Assembly (NCBI GenBank): GCA_028023455.1 | Contig: JAQFVV010012396.1 | Span: 4,559,656-4,623,655, forward strand | Reading direction: 5' to 3' | Origin: Epiperipatus broadwayi | Taxonomy: Eukaryota > Onychophora > Udeonychophora > Euonychophora > Peripatidae | Length of the DNA stretch: 64,000 nucleotides | In this document: positions 12,222-26,104 of the stretch, piece by piece | How the letters are laid out: each line of letters opens with the position of its first letter | Numbering within the stretch: the stretch's first letter is position 1 | Made by a program: the position numbers and the translations under genes | Notes under the pieces: model-generated | What the model saw: only the letters and a program-made list of their open reading frames with translations | What the model was told of the DNA's origin: nothing | Databases searched by the model: none

Positions 12222-12460
12222 AACTAATCATAATTAGGACATATAAATAAAAAATCCTTCTTATGTGTAGTTATTCAGATATATCAAATATTCAACTCAC
12301 CTGTTAAATATAGGTATATGAAATATATAGATAGTGAAAGAAAACGGTCTAGGTCATTTATCAGAAGATCATAGAGCAGTATTTATAACAAGCTTTAGAA
12401 AAGTGTGTGGTTAAATTTAGATTTTATTAATTACTAATATATACATAGAAGAATCAAATA
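12222..12460. repeat. Direct repeat, right copy
   Basis: This is the partner of the segment at 11551-11790; similarity is clearest in the first about 70 bp. Confidence 0.4.
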
Positions 12461-12527
12461 GATAAAGATTAATATTGATTGTAAAAATACCATGCTTTAA
12501 ACTCAAACAAATTACTTATATGATATG

Positions 12528-13829
<1,302 letters not shown>

Positions 13830-13998
13830 AAAATGTCTCTAATTACAGCCCGGCTTGGTCAAACAAAAAGGAATCTTTAAATTAGGTGAAGATATACATA
13901 AGATTACTTCTCTCTTCTCCGATTTAAGTGAATATCAAGTAAGGGATAATTATACATCAGTGAATCAATTAGAAGAACTATTTAAGGATTATGATTAA
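13830..13998 (+). other. Orphan coding-like block
   Basis: On the plus strand there is a stop-free reading of about 48 codons ending at the TAA near 13996. The composition is protein-like (acidic and polar, with LGEDIHKITS and LSEYQVRDNY), and an AATTACAG acceptor-like site lies at the 5' edge near 13848. No family was recognised. It lies just beyond the 3' end of the LINE at 14090-15320 but on the other strand. It could be a decayed exon, a retropseudogene piece or chance. Confidence 0.2.
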
Positions 13999-14089
13999 CT
14001 ATCAATAGATCCGTTAAATAGAGTACATGTGTCATGAAATTATAGCTAGTATATGCTGAATATGTAAATTCTGATGCATGTACGTGGGA

Positions 14090-15320
14090 CCTGTGGATGC
14101 TGTGGTAGGTCATAAAGGTATACCGGTACATTTGTCTTCTTTCTTTACATTGTGAAGAGTTTTGAAAAACAGTTCATCAATAAGACAGTCATATCCTTTG
14201 TCAAAAACAGTCCTACATCTGACTGACCAGATTGAGAAGTTTATGAAAGTGGCAAGTCTTATTTGTCCAAAGCATCTTTTTTGAAATGCGGACATGAGGA
14301 TGATTTTGGCAGAGTCTGGATTATTGATCCTACTTAAGGCAAGGTTTCAAAGGAACCCTTCTGATAACATAGGAAAGCCCCAGTATAAAGAGCCCCAAGG
14401 TTGATTTTCAACAGGAAATCCACAGACTTGGTACTAAGCTTAAGAAACTTCGTCAACTTCAAGAAGCATAAAATATCAATCGGGAGCACATTACCAGTTT
14501 TAGTTTTGCCATCAAAGACTAATTGGTAGACCTGCCAGTAGGATAACTTGTTATGAAATAGGAAAGACTATCATCATCATTTGTTGTTGTAGCCAAAATT
14601 TTACATTGATTAGTAAGGGGCTGATTGTTTGGTTCCATCTTCTCATTTGGGAATGGGAAATCCATTTCCAGGTTGTCTCTAAAAATTTTGAAAAGCACAT
14701 TATGAGTGCATTGAATGAAGAAGACATTAAGAGAGTGAAGCGTAAGTCCATTGAGTGGCTTAGGTCTTGCAGTTAGTTCATGATGATGACAGGGACCCTA
14801 CACTCCTCCCCAGCACAGCTTCCTGCATAGTATTTCAATCTTTTTATTAAACCTATTTGTTGGGGAGAAACTGACCAGGTAGTATAGATTTTTTTGGTAA
14901 TACTACCATATTCAAAAATGTGACCTTCCCCAATAAAAAAAGGTAAACCTTGGCCAACAATATAACTGTGCATTCAATCTTAGCGAGCAAAGAGTTTTTC
15001 AGATCTCTCCTCATAATGATGGGAGGAGCCCAGATGTAATCTGAGAATTTTTTGAGGGAGAGCCTCAAACCCACTGGAGATATATTTACCTGTCATGATG
15101 GCCTACGTGGCAGATTTCCTTCTATTAACTCTGAGACTGAATTCACATGAAAATTGGTCTAAGAATTCCTCAAGCCTTGCCAACTCATCCTGGGATGAGA
15201 GAAACACCCAAAAACATCATCCATGTAGGAGATGTGGCATATATTTTCTTTCAGCATAGGAATAGCTATCTCAGAAAAGATAGCTTTAATGCTTAACAGC
15301 AATGGTTGATGTAGGCTGTA
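14090..15320 (-). mobile_element. L1/Tx1-type LINE, 3' half of ORF2 (copy 1, broken)
   Basis: Read on the minus strand with frameshifts and stops, this segment shows, in order, the reverse transcriptase motif YMDDVF (codons at about 15211-15227), then the thumb-region motif LGKVTFLNMVVLPK (about 14925-14885). RPKPLNGLTLHSL follows near 14800. The C-terminal motif IRLA...F..WSVRC...F lies at about 14190-14255. Both the thumb-region and C-terminal motifs recur in the LINE at 35.5-37.4 kb, and the C-terminal motif also at 31 kb, so the three are one family. The canonical first residue of the FADD/YADD box is kept and the second is Met. The fingers, the endonuclease and ORF1 are missing, as in a 5'-truncated insertion. 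It is not functional. Confidence 0.65.
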
Positions 15321-15376
15321 AATATTTAGTTTATTTGGTGTTTGTAGTTTATTTATCTGAAATCTGATGAATAATA

Positions 15377-15465
15377 ATTACAAAAGACAGTAATTAAAAA
15401 GGATTTGAACTCATATTTTCAAGCTTCCTATGACTATCCACTCCATCTTATACAACTGATAGACA
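15377..15465 (-). repeat. SINE-like B-box fragment
   Basis: On the minus strand this reads ATAAGATGGAGTGGATAGTC, then GAGTTCAAATCC (B-box like, 15401-15412). It is related to the window start (TATAAGATGGTGTGAAAGTC ... GAGTTCAAATTCC) and to the tRNA-like loop at 57 kb. Confidence 0.3.
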
Positions 15466-16785
15466 TTATATTTGTATTTAAACGAAATAGTAGCGGAATT
15501 TTTACATCTTATAGAATAAGGTCGTAATTTTAAAAAAATCTGTATTTTAAATTTTAGTTTATTAATAACGTATAATCTAAATATTATATTAAAAAATAAA
15601 ATGTTATAATGAGTGTAGATAGTTTTTATTACTTGTGAGGAAGAATATTCTCACATTGTGCTTAACGGTTTAATTATTAGTTTTTTAAAAAAAATAAATC
15701 AAAAGTAGGTTTAAAACAATTAAACTCATACTCAATTATGTTATAGACTACATTTGTAAAATATAAGATCATAATGTAATATGTCTGGGTTTTCAGCTTG
15801 CTGATTTAAATTAAAATACTGTTTATGTCTCAAGTTTATATTTTACAAGGATTTACTTATTATAAAATGTTTATTTTTTTATTTGAAATATATTTTGTAA
15901 AGTTTAGTTATTATTATTATTATTTTTTGGTTCAAATTTATACAAAAATAGAAACTGCTAATTCATTGATTATAACATTTTATTTATTCTATTCATTACA
16001 TGTAATTTAAACATTTTTTTAATAGTTTTAAATTTAAAATATTTTTATGACTTTTATCTTAATATATATTCTGCAATTATCAACACCTGCCAATCACATA
16101 TAAATATATTTAATCGAAATGAAGGGAAAAAAGTTATATAGATCATAATTACAAGAATTCCCTCGAGATGACATTGTGATGGTAGTATAAAGCAATCTTT
16201 AAACCACAAATTCATTCATACACACAACAATCTGGTTCATTATTCTGGTTGTTATTTTGCAATGTTGCCTTTTAACTTCTTATGCAGCAAACTTTTCTTA
16301 CTTCAAGACAATGACTAATTGTAGTTTTTTAATATCTTCTAATCTCAACCATATCTTCCAATGGAAGCAATAAATATTGTTTTAGAGTATATTATTTTTT
16401 AAAATGTAAACGGTCTCTTTTTACCATAAAAACAATGATCATGTTAATTGCTATTTGTTTTAAATGACCATACCAATAAAAATGTGATTTTACAGTGTGG
16501 ACTATCACATTCAGCATGCTGATAACATATTGATTGATCTTATAATCTTACCATTCTATTTCTAGCATTTATTGAGCATTTTTAAATAAAAAATTTTTAA
16601 TGCTTTTATGTTAGATTGATAGTAGGTCCATATATTCTTTGTGTACAATAAAATGAGTAAAAAACAGCAAATTAGTTAGTATCACTACAATGAAATATTC
16701 TATCTTTTAGCTTGTTAAAAGTAGCAATGTCACATTAAAATTTGTGTTTCATCTCAATATCCAAGTTCAAATTTTCACTTTTAAA
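15466..16785. other. AT-rich spacer
   Basis: No gene or repeat structure was recognised. Confidence 0.5.
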
Positions 16786-17970
16786 GCTACTAAGAATATT
16801 AAATCAGCTCCTAATTTAATGTTGATAACCATACAACTTTTAAAATTAAGTGATCTTTATTTTTGCCATCACTGGTTGATACAAGATTGAATTGTTTGAA
16901 CACTAACTATTAAATCAAAGTGTTTATTTGTTATATTCAAAACATTAATATAGTATCTATTCTCTTTTGAATTGTCAAAACTGGTGCAATTATCAGCATA
17001 CAATAAATTCATAATTCTAAAAATTAAAATTTTTCATTCACATCACCTAGAAATAATTATAAATACTACTGAATAAAAATTAGAGTTTTCACTATTTTTG
17101 CCTCAGATCTTACTCTCATCATATCATGTAAAATCTATGGAATATAAATGAACTTTGATGAATAACCAGTTAAATGCAAAGAGCATCATAGAAATATTTG
17201 ATTAATAGAATTAAATACCTTGAATAAATCAATAAATGTAATATATAAATCATTTCCTACTTCCTGTCAATTTACATGTATTATTCTGACAGCAAAAGTC
17301 ATGTATGTAATACTTTTTGATTTTCTAAAACCTCCAAGTATATTCCTTACAACAAAAGCCATGTCCTATTGACTTCTTGATTTTTTTAAAAAACTACATT
17401 GATTCCCTGATAAACATTCATCTATGTTTGGAATCTATCTATTAAACAACATTATTGAATGTATCTTTGCTGTAGTGGATATCAATGATATTCCTTTAAA
17501 ATATCATCAAACTTGTCCATGTTCTTTATTTTTTAAATTTTGAATAAAAGATGCATTCTTAAAATCAGATAACTACAATTTTATGAGTCCATATGTTAAT
17601 TAAAAAATTCATTATTTTTGAGGTTAACATATTTTCAAACTTTTTAAGATAAATTATTAGAAGTTGTAGCAGCCTTTCTATCTTTAAGATTATAAAGAAC
17701 TGCCCAAACAGAATTAAGCTGAAAAACTTTGTCCAAATCTAAGTGAGTAGATAGAATATATGTATCACTAAAAGTCATTAGCTTATGTTTCTGTATCATT
17801 ATTATTAATAAAATGATGAAAACATTCTCTCTGACTGTTGGAACTATCATCTTCATTGTACAAAAGACTGTCATAAATGGACTTAAAAGGATGATAATAT
17901 TTTTAGCTTCATATATTATGTTCAATGCATTAAAAAATCTAAAATGGCAATGATCAATAAATGTCTGCAT
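16786..17970 (-). mobile_element. Strongly decayed LINE reverse transcriptase (family B, copy 1)
   Basis: On the minus strand near 17185-17235 a reading FIDLFKVFNSIN resembles reverse transcriptase motif A (usually F.D..KAFD). Downstream comes KFIYIP and then ILHDMMR, which parallels KFIPII...IYDEMR in the copy at 55.4-56.0 kb. A further match between the two copies is seen at 17690-17760 versus 57265-57340. Many stops and frameshifts are present, and the catalytic Asp of motif A has become Asn in this reading. An open 108-codon stretch at 17644-17970 is probably part of the same element upstream of motif A. The clade was not assigned. Confidence 0.45.
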
Positions 17971-18329
17971 CTTATTTGAAATTGTAGTACATGACCCATG
18001 TTTAAGCTTATTTTTTCATTTATTGAATTTATATTTTCAAATTTTTATATTAATTCTAAAGCTCCACATACAATTTACAGTTTTATCAAGCTGAAAATTA
18101 GACCTTCATTTTAACCTTTCTGTATTTCAATTGATTTTTTTATTCTTCCCCTAGAGGTAATTTGAGTTAGTAATTTAACTTTTTATTTTAGCAATAAAAA
18201 TTTTATTCAACATTATGAATTAATACATTTTATTTTATTTATTAGAAATATAAGATTACAAATGAAAAACATCCTAAAAAATCATATTTGAATTTTCAAA
18301 TAATTGTTAATGAAGCCATATGCAGAAAA

Positions 18330-18485
18330 GGTAGAGCCTTAAATATTCAGCTGTAAAACTGCCTAGCATTCAATATATCATGTAAATCATAATCATATAT
18401 TCATAGCTTATATATAATTTATTATTATGCTATCCATAATATAAAAGCATGCTAGGCAGTAATAAAGCAGAATATTTAAAATCTA
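18330..18485. mobile_element. Palindromic MITE
   Basis: The left arm, about 18333-18372 (CCTTAAATATTCAGCTGTAA, then CTGCCTAGCAT), is the imperfect inverse of the right arm, about 18447-18482 (GCATGCTAGGCAGTAATAAA, then GCAGAATATTTAAA). The interior is AT-rich and non-coding. Confidence 0.6.
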
Positions 18486-19828
18486 TGTTCTGTGTATGCG
18501 CTCATTATTACATTAGCACAGAAGAAAGGGAAATAATTTATAGCTGAATTAGAAAAAATAATAAAATTAAATAAAGTGAAACACATAAAATGAGAACAAT
18601 AAGTTTTTTTGTTATTAGATACAGTGAACTTGATAAAATAAGTAAATTAATAAAATCTTTCATACTTGAATTTCATATTAAAAATATATATGAATTTTTA
18701 TTGTTGTCATAAAGATATGACATAGTGTAATAAACATAGTTTTTTTTTTGTTATTTCAAATTTTTTAACTTGTACTTTAAAATTAAACATATTTCAAAAA
18801 CAACTAAGAATAAATATAAAAAAAGGTGCATGGCTGTATACTATAGGGAATCTACAACTAATATCTCAATGAGATTAATGCACTACAAATACTTATATTG
18901 GTGCCTTAAAAACAAGCCAGAATCTAAGCCTGTTTTGGGACCACAAAAACAATTTGAACATAGATTTGACCCACAGACAATCAGTATAGTGTATATAGAG
19001 CAAGATGACAGGGAAAAAAAAGGTTAAGAAGGCATGGTTTATTGCTAACCATAGAAATGTAATAAACAAAAGAGAAAATAGTATAACAATTATCTATCAA
19101 ATAGAATGTTTAAATGGACTAGTTTAAATAAAAATGCATTGATAATTTACAATATAAATAAGGCAGTTACAATAATTAATTTAACAAAGTTATTATTATA
19201 ATAAACTTCACCAAAAGTGCACTTAATATTAGATTATACAGAAAAAAACACTTTGTTAGGCAAATGAATAAACATTTGCAAACTTGAATTACAAACACAA
19301 ATATAGGAAAATTAATATTACTGAGTATAGAAATATTTTGTAAAGATAATCACAAATATTTAAATAAACTATGGAAAATATATAATTTCTTTCACTCATT
19401 TCTAGCAATAATCAAAGAGAAGTTTACAAGTTTGTTTATATGTCCCAAATCAAAAAATCTACCAAACAGTAGTATTCTATATTTTTGTTGGCTCATTTAT
19501 AGTTTGCCTCTGTACTAATGACATATGTCATATTTTATGTAACTAATAACTCAATATTTACTTTAGTTTTAGTTTTTACCATTAAACAAACATAAAACTA
19601 GCAAAATAAAACTAAAGGAAGATGCAAAAAAATGATTTAAAATCATAGAATTTCATATCATGCAGTTTGGAATCAGTTTGCTAATCAAGCTATTATAATG
19701 TGATCAATGTGATAGAATCAACTATCATTCTTCATTTCAATAGTCACAAGTATAGATTTATTTGTATTTTGCAATATAAATATATATCACATGATTTCCA
19801 TTTCTTATGCTTGCTCATAACTGTTGTT
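18486..19828. other. AT-rich spacer
   Basis: No recognisable gene. An 85-codon open stretch at 18770-19027 matches nothing I know and lacks an evident splice or promoter context. Confidence 0.45.
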
Positions 19829-20242
19829 AAAACAGGCAAAATTCTCCATACAATAATGCCACTCAGTCAGTGCAAGCCAGAGTAATCAATGTATGCTAGA
19901 AGGCTTGAGCATAAAATCCCTATCTAGTACCTACTCATCCAATATACCCAGACTAGTTTCTAACTGTGGATTTTGTCAGTGAGAAGCCTTGAATCTGAGA
20001 GCACTGCACATAGTTCTTAGGATTTAATGCAACCCTCTAGCAGTCATCTTTTATCACTAATTAATTACAAAACTATGAGTTTAAAATGCTCTCAAGTACA
20101 AGGCTTCTCACTGACAAAAGCTACAAGCTAAAAACTAGTCTGGGGATATTGGATGAGTAGGCACTATATAAGGATTTTATGCACAAGTCTTACTATAGCT
20201 TGCACTGAGTGGCATTATTGTATGGAGAGTTTTGCCTGTTTT
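19829..20242. mobile_element. FB-3 foldback element, full copy
   Basis: The left terminus AAAACAGGCAAAATTCTCCA, continuing to AATGCCACTCAGT (to about 19867), is the inverse of the right terminus ACTGAGTGGCATTATTGTAT, then GGAGAGTTTTGCCTG (to 20242). Inside, the arms continue (CCCAGACTAGTTTCTAACTG, then TTTTGTCAGTGAGAAGCCTT, and the inverse near 20100-20150) to a centre near 20050. The arm core is shared with FB-1. Remnants of the terminus occur at 2404-2497 and 59930-59972. No coding potential. Confidence 0.75.
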
Positions 20243-20283
20243 TATATATAACAAAAAATCATATGACAGACACATTGACTGTT

Positions 20284-20322
20284 TGCCTGAAGATTTGTAA
20301 TGATGATATTTTAGATGTTATC
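20284..20322. mobile_element. FB-2 foldback, left flank cut off by a LINE
   Basis: GCCTGAAGATTTGTAATGAT followed by GATATTTTAGATG matches the outer FB-2 end in copy 1 (GCCTGAATGTTTGCGATGAT, then TGTATTTTAGATG). The rest of this copy continues after the LINE, from about 21240. Confidence 0.55.
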
Positions 20323-21240
20323 ATCATCATCATCAACCATTATCAATATACTGCAGAGTGAAGGTCTCTCCAAGTTCAATCCATCTTCTCTGATCTTTAG
20401 CTTCTCTTCTCTACATCAATCCTGCACACTTTCTTATTTCATTTATCCATCTCACATGTGGTCTCTTTCTGGGTCTTTTACAACCTCTTGGAATCCAGTT
20501 TAAGATTTTAATTGTCCACTTATTATCATTTCTTCTGGCAATATGTCCAGCCCAACTCCAGTCTTTTATTTTTTTTAATGATATCAGTAACACCTGTTTG
20601 TTCTCTTACCCATATATTGCATTTTTGATCGCTTCTTGTTACTCCCAACATGCATCTCTCCATACTTTTTTGAGTGGTCTCAAATTTGTATTGTTCTTCT
20701 ATTAAATGTCCAAGTCTCAGATCCATAAGTAAAAAATGGTAAAACACATTTATTAAAAATCTTCCTTTTCAAACACATAGGCATATTTCCTTTTAGTATC
20801 AAGTTATTTCTGCAAAAAGCACTCCAACCAAGTTTAATTCTTAGATTAATTTCATCCATTATGTTTCCATCTGTATTAATAATCTGACAAAGGTATTTGT
20901 AGCTGTTAACTTCTATTTCATCATAATCAATCTTTATCATTATATATTTTGAGAAAATCCATTAAACATTACTTTAGTCCTTTTAACATATATCTTTAGT
21001 CCTACTTTCCTATTTTCATCTGATAATTCCTTCAACATTTCCTGAATCTCTAAAGCATTATTTGAAAAAACAACTACATTATCTGCAAAAGCAAAATGAC
21101 TTAAATAATCTCCATTTATGTTCACTCATTTAGCTTTCCATTTTAACCCACAAAATACTTCTTGCAGCACTGCTGTAAAAAGTTTTACATTCTTCTCAAT
21201 GTTGACTTTCCTAGTATCATTATGTAATCTAATTGTTGCT
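20323..21240 (-). mobile_element. RTE-type LINE, 3' half (5'-truncated, broken)
   Basis: On the minus strand, in several frames, it reads from about 21240 downward through LFTAVLQEVF, then YLSHFAFADNVVVFS (the FADD box with Asn as second acidic residue, near 21090), KVGLKIYVKRTKVMFN, YLCQIINTDG, RIKLGWSAF and LPFFTYGSETW. It ends with WSWAGHIARR and a segment around KRPRKRPHVRW. This order is characteristic of the RTE-like elements often annotated as craniofacial development protein 2-like or endonuclease-reverse transcriptase. The QGD..SP block expected before LFTA is deleted. The 3' end is a (ATG)n-like simple tail (plus-strand TATCATCATCATCATC near 20320), also typical of RTE. It is inserted into an FB-2 foldback, and no clear target-site duplication was found. 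Confidence 0.75.
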
Positions 21241-21531
21241 GCTATGTTGGATTATTTTCATCATCTATCATTATATAGTGAATGTTTAGAAAAATTTAAG
21301 CTTTATTTAAACTTTTCCAAAGGCAAACAACTATTAATAATAGCACACAAGTGAGTAGATAACATAGGTTAGGAGACAACACAATTAATCTGTGTTGTCT
21401 ACTAACCTATGTTATCTACTAACTTGTGTGTTACTACTAACAATTATTTGTATTTGGAAAAGTTTAAAGAAAGTTTACAATTTTCTAGACAATCGACATT
21501 CAATGATAGATTATGTAAATAACCTACCATA
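21240..21531. mobile_element. FB-2 foldback element, copy 2 (main part)
   Basis: The left arm GCTATGTTGGATTATTTTCA through AAACTTTTCCAAAGGCAAAC is the inverse of the right arm ending near 21531. The centre, near 21388, is a tight palindrome (AGACAACACAATTAATCTGT, then GTTGTCT). The left outermost end lies at 20284-20322 on the other side of the inserted LINE. Confidence 0.7.
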
Positions 21532-21535
21532 TTAT

Positions 21536-22440
21536 TTCATTGACTGTTATCTCATGAAATAAATCTAATAAAGAGTATGATAAATAATTAATAATTGTAA
21601 AATATAATTTAAAGTTATTCAATAATAAAAGTTCTCTATTGACATTTATGAGACCCAGATATATTTGAGCTGGAAAATACCTTGTGAGAAATTGATTGCA
21701 TATAAGTTATAAATTATTTAATTTATCTGAGATTAAATGTATACTAAGATGAAAGGTTAATTTTATAAAAGACAATTGTGTATAAATCTCAGCCTTTTTA
21801 ATAATGAAGCAATGTTACATATAAATTGTACAACAATAATATATGTGAATAAAATGATTAGATTTGAAAGAAATCTGTGATAATAATATAGCATTGTAAT
21901 CCAATAAAAAATAATTCAAAACAAAAGATATTGGTTTAACAAAAATCACACATTACTTTTCTATCTTTTTCATATGTATACATAGCTAATTATGTATATT
22001 TTTTTAAAATAAAAGATATATCCAATACAAATTAAGTTTTTTAATATCAAAAAATGAAGCTGAATTAATAGATTGGATACCTTATGAAATAATAATAATA
22101 GAAAATGACAACAAAGGTACAAAATATGTATTAGCCATATCTGCATTACCTACATATATATGTGTATATCTAAACTGAAGTGATATTAAAATTTCCAAGA
22201 GTCATTTACAATATTTTTCATTTTATTCTATATATTACAGGAAACTGTAGATGGCATATTAATGTTTTAATACTGCATCAACTTATTTCATATTTACAAC
22301 CAGATTATTTTTTATTGTATATATTATATAGGACAACCTTAACCTATTTTTTCTTCAACAGAGGGTGCCACTAGACCTCTTGCCTAGAATACTTATAATT
22401 TGTTAATATGGATATTAATTATAAGTGCCTATGTCATATA
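21536..22440. other. AT-rich spacer
   Basis: No gene was recognised. Confidence 0.5.
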
Positions 22441-25400
22441 TATATATATATTGTAACCATAAATTCTTGATGGCCAGCTAATGATACCATCGAAGGCCAT
22501 TGCCCTCTCAACTACCTATCGTGCTGAACTCGTTGCGGCACCAAAAATTGTAACCATTTGATTGTGTCCCAACTACGTAAGATCACCAAAACATAAGTGC
22601 ACTAAGAATTGTAACCTTGATCACTGATCAACTCCCGCTGCACCTTGTCAGCTATTAAGAACTGTATCCAAAAGCATATCATGCTATCTATTTTATGCAC
22701 CAAAGACCACAATCAACATCTGGAGCAACTTACCATAGACCAAACTAATGATCTAACATAAACTTTTATGATTTAATTTGATCGCAGCCAGGGTGTACCG
22801 TGAAGAACTATCATAGTAGTATTATAAAACACATTAAACAAATTATAAGTGCAATGTTATTATTTTCAAACCTTAATTTGCGATTTTTATGGTATGCGAC
22901 CCTATGGCCGACCATGTACAAGATGGCGTAATTTGTGGAACTACATAAGATTATGAAATTTTAAACCATCTATATGATTTTTAATACGAATGTTAGTCCA
23001 GGTAAAGCTTTGCAATAAATAAATATAAATACTTGGGTTCTGATTTTATAGTTTATCATATTATTGAGACTCTTATTATACTGACAAATGACAATTTAAA
23101 AACGTTAAGTAAATATATTTAATCATGTCATTATTTGGTAAATCTGTTTACAAGTTTAATAATTCATTTATAATTTTATACTAGAATCAACTACGCAAAG
23201 CCACAATGATGGAAAAGGTAAATGGGATTTTATTGTACCTTACTCATCATAAACTACCAAAGACGAAAAGCATCCAAATGTTTTCTCAAAAAATATTTAT
23301 AAACTCTTATATCATGTTGACGATAATATGTAATTCAAGGTATGCTCTATAATGTATGCTCTATCCAAAGTTTATGATTTCTGATTTTATGAATGACACA
23401 TAGCAACGGCACAGTAAGTTTAATTATAAATCAACTTTTATTTACAAATTTATGAATAATAAATAATTAATTCCAATGTGATAATTAAAGATAGAAATAA
23501 ACAAATAAAATAAATAAATGATAATTCCATTGACTTTCTTCAATAACATCTCATAGGTACAGTTTTAAAATCTAATCATACCTTATTTCAATCTAATATA
23601 ATGAATATTGAGGAGATTATACGAAATTCAACATCAATTCATGAAATATTTAACGTCATTTCCAGATTCGATAAATCCCTACCGTAAACTTATAATCATA
23701 TAATAAATAATATTATGTCTGTAGGATTTAGCTATAATGTAATCATTAAATAAAGTGAAAATGTAAACTTACATTCCGGTAAATAATAATCAACCAACAG
23801 TTAATTATTATGAAGTACTTGAATAGAATGTCCTGCTACAATTTAATAATCTAACTTATAAATTCTACTTACACTTGAAGAAGATGATTTAGCAGATCAA
23901 CTAAAATACTTTGCCCAACTTATATCTGTGAAGCAAACATATTCCTGTGGATGCATTCATCTACACGTAGGAATTAAATAATACTAAACGTTTTGTGTAT
24001 TTAAACACCATCATAAAGTAATACGTATAATCACACAATTCCGCGGATTAACCACCGGCGCAGGAATGTGTGTAAAATACAAAAATGGCAATTAAAATAA
24101 TCTGCGGATTAACCACCAGCACAGATTAATGCCTTTTAACATTCTAAAACAACATTACTATTTACTTCACATTAAAGTGCAAAATCATCCTCCTCAGTTC
24201 TTCTGACTATTCAGAATACACTAACACTTTAGCAAATGTGGGTTCTTGCATAATAAAATGTTACGCTAACCAGGACAACTAATGTACTACTTATCTTGCT
24301 TAAAATAAACATGTGTAATATAATATAAGTAATATTGGCATAGGAATATAAATCTGGAAAGACTCACAAAACATCTCACAAAGATTGATATATCTCATGA
24401 ATTCATTTAGTACTTTTAAGCTTTTCCGCAAGCGCTATTCTCTTGAATAAATATTTTATTCAACCCTTATTAATTTAAACTTAATAAAATATAACTTATG
24501 AACTTCATATGCAAGTTCATATAACGATAAAATTAAATTAATGCATTATTCATCAAATATATAAAATTTAAGTGTGTGTGTGTGATAAAACTAAATGTAT
24601 AGCATTTATAGTTCAATACATGAATTTTAGCAGATGTGTGTATCACAAATTGGATTGTATAGCATTTTATAACTCCTAATGTGATCCGTGGAATCCATGT
24701 ACAATGTGTAGAATAATAAGTATACGAGGTAATAGCTATAACTGTAGTTAAATTCCATACATGCAATTCTATCCATTTGATTAGTTATTATAAGCAATAT
24801 TAGATTAACGATTTTGCGTGGCTCCCCAAACATGAAACAATTTTAAAACATGATATGCAGAATTTAAATGAAAATGTTTTTCATAAAGTTATTAATCTCT
24901 ACATTTCTCTATCAAAAGTGTTCCAAGTTTATCACATCCATGCAAGTATTTATTTATCCACGCGTTAATCCAGGAATACTAATTACAGCAATTAATTTAT
25001 TCATTTCAAACCGACGATACAATTATAAAATAGCTTTGATTAATTATTTGAAGACTGTTTATTATCCAAATGTTAAACAAATTAACTAGCAAATATTACT
25101 GGCATTGTAAAGTTAAATATCAATCAATATTATATTTTATTAGAATTAAAAAACGGAAATATTAAAATATTTTGATAACTTTAACGTTTTACTTTAACTT
25201 AAAATTCTTCTTTTTTAAAAAACAAATTTTCATATTCATAAAACTTCTGTAATTAAAATACTTATTTAATTTTTCCAAATTGTAGAATAATAAATATTTC
25301 AAAACATACCAAAATCTTGTATTTAATTCTTTCAAACTTAAACTGGGAAGCTCCGACATTTTAAAATGTAATATTGGAAAATTTATTACCGGTGATTCGA

Positions 25401-25640
25401 TCCACTTGGCCAGCCGACTTGAACAGACTTTTAAATTTAGCAATTCATCTTATAATTAATTACCACTATGTTATATTTACGTTTATAGCAAACTTTTGTG
25501 GTAAACCGTTTACTTATTAACTATTTTAAAATAAGCTTATCAAATTTACACCATTTGCCTTTTACCATTTTCTTTTCTTTCTCCCTCCAAAAGCAAACTA
25601 ACAGACGATCTTCCCTTAAATTCGCGCTCTTTTCTTTTTT
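22441..25640. other. Less AT-rich, CpG-containing unassigned region
   Basis: Compared with its surroundings, this stretch has fewer homopolymers and more CpG. Examples are GATGGCCAGCTAATGATACC near 22470, GCGACCCTATGGCCGACCAT near 22896 and the direct repeat near 24050. The open stretches in it (for example 24868-25089 and the minus-strand 25189-25443) have no recognisable domain. No terminal inverted repeats or retroelement motifs were seen. It could be single-copy host sequence (regulatory or untranslated exon) or an old element I do not know. Confidence 0.35.
24043..24124 (+). repeat. 21-bp direct repeat at 61-bp spacing
   Basis: GCGGATTAACCACCGGCGCA(G) at 24043-24063 recurs at 24104-24124 as GCGGATTAACCACCAGCACA(G). 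They match at 19 of 21 positions; both differences are CG in the first and CA in the second copy, as expected from CpG decay. The role is unknown. Confidence 0.6.
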
Positions 25641-25994
25641 ACATTGAGACGCATACGTAATTACTATATTTATTTTTAATAATTAATTTTTAATTGAACA
25701 AATGGTTTTTTAATTCAATGGAAATAATAATTTAAGATCATTTTAAACAAATAAAAATAAATATTATTTTTAATACTATTTTACCAAATTTTAATGTGTT
25801 GTCAAATTTTTAAAAAGTTAAACATTTTGATATGAGTTAGTGTATGGGAAGAAGCAAATTTAAATTTATCAAAATAATATAAGAGAGTAATCTGTTCAAA
25901 GTGCAGCTCAAGCCAATCAAATCACCAAAAGAAGAAAGAGAAATTTTTATACTAGTTACACCAAATAATATATTTTATACTAAAATATATGGTT

Positions 25995-25998
<4 letters not shown>
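25641..25998. other. AT-rich spacer
   Basis: Nothing was recognised. Confidence 0.5.
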
Positions 25999-26030
<32 letters not shown>

Positions 26031-26034
26031 TATA

Positions 26035-26080
<46 letters not shown>

Positions 26081-26104
26081 ATATATATATATATATATAT
26101 ATAT
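25999..26104. repeat. (TA)n microsatellite, interrupted
   Basis: About 105 bp of TA repeats with a few interruptions (AAATA, TTTA, GATATA). Confidence 0.95.

Noticed and set aside
18770-19027. 85-codon plus-strand open stretch
   Set aside because: No recognisable domain, no evident promoter or splice context; could be chance or an unknown decayed element.
20411-21125. Four overlapping minus-strand open frames taken as separate small genes
   Set aside because: Together they give one frameshifted RTE-type reverse transcriptase tail.
24533-25443. Several 68-84-codon open frames around the 24-25 kb block
   Set aside because: No domain, low-complexity composition and mutual overlap; kept only as part of the unassigned block.
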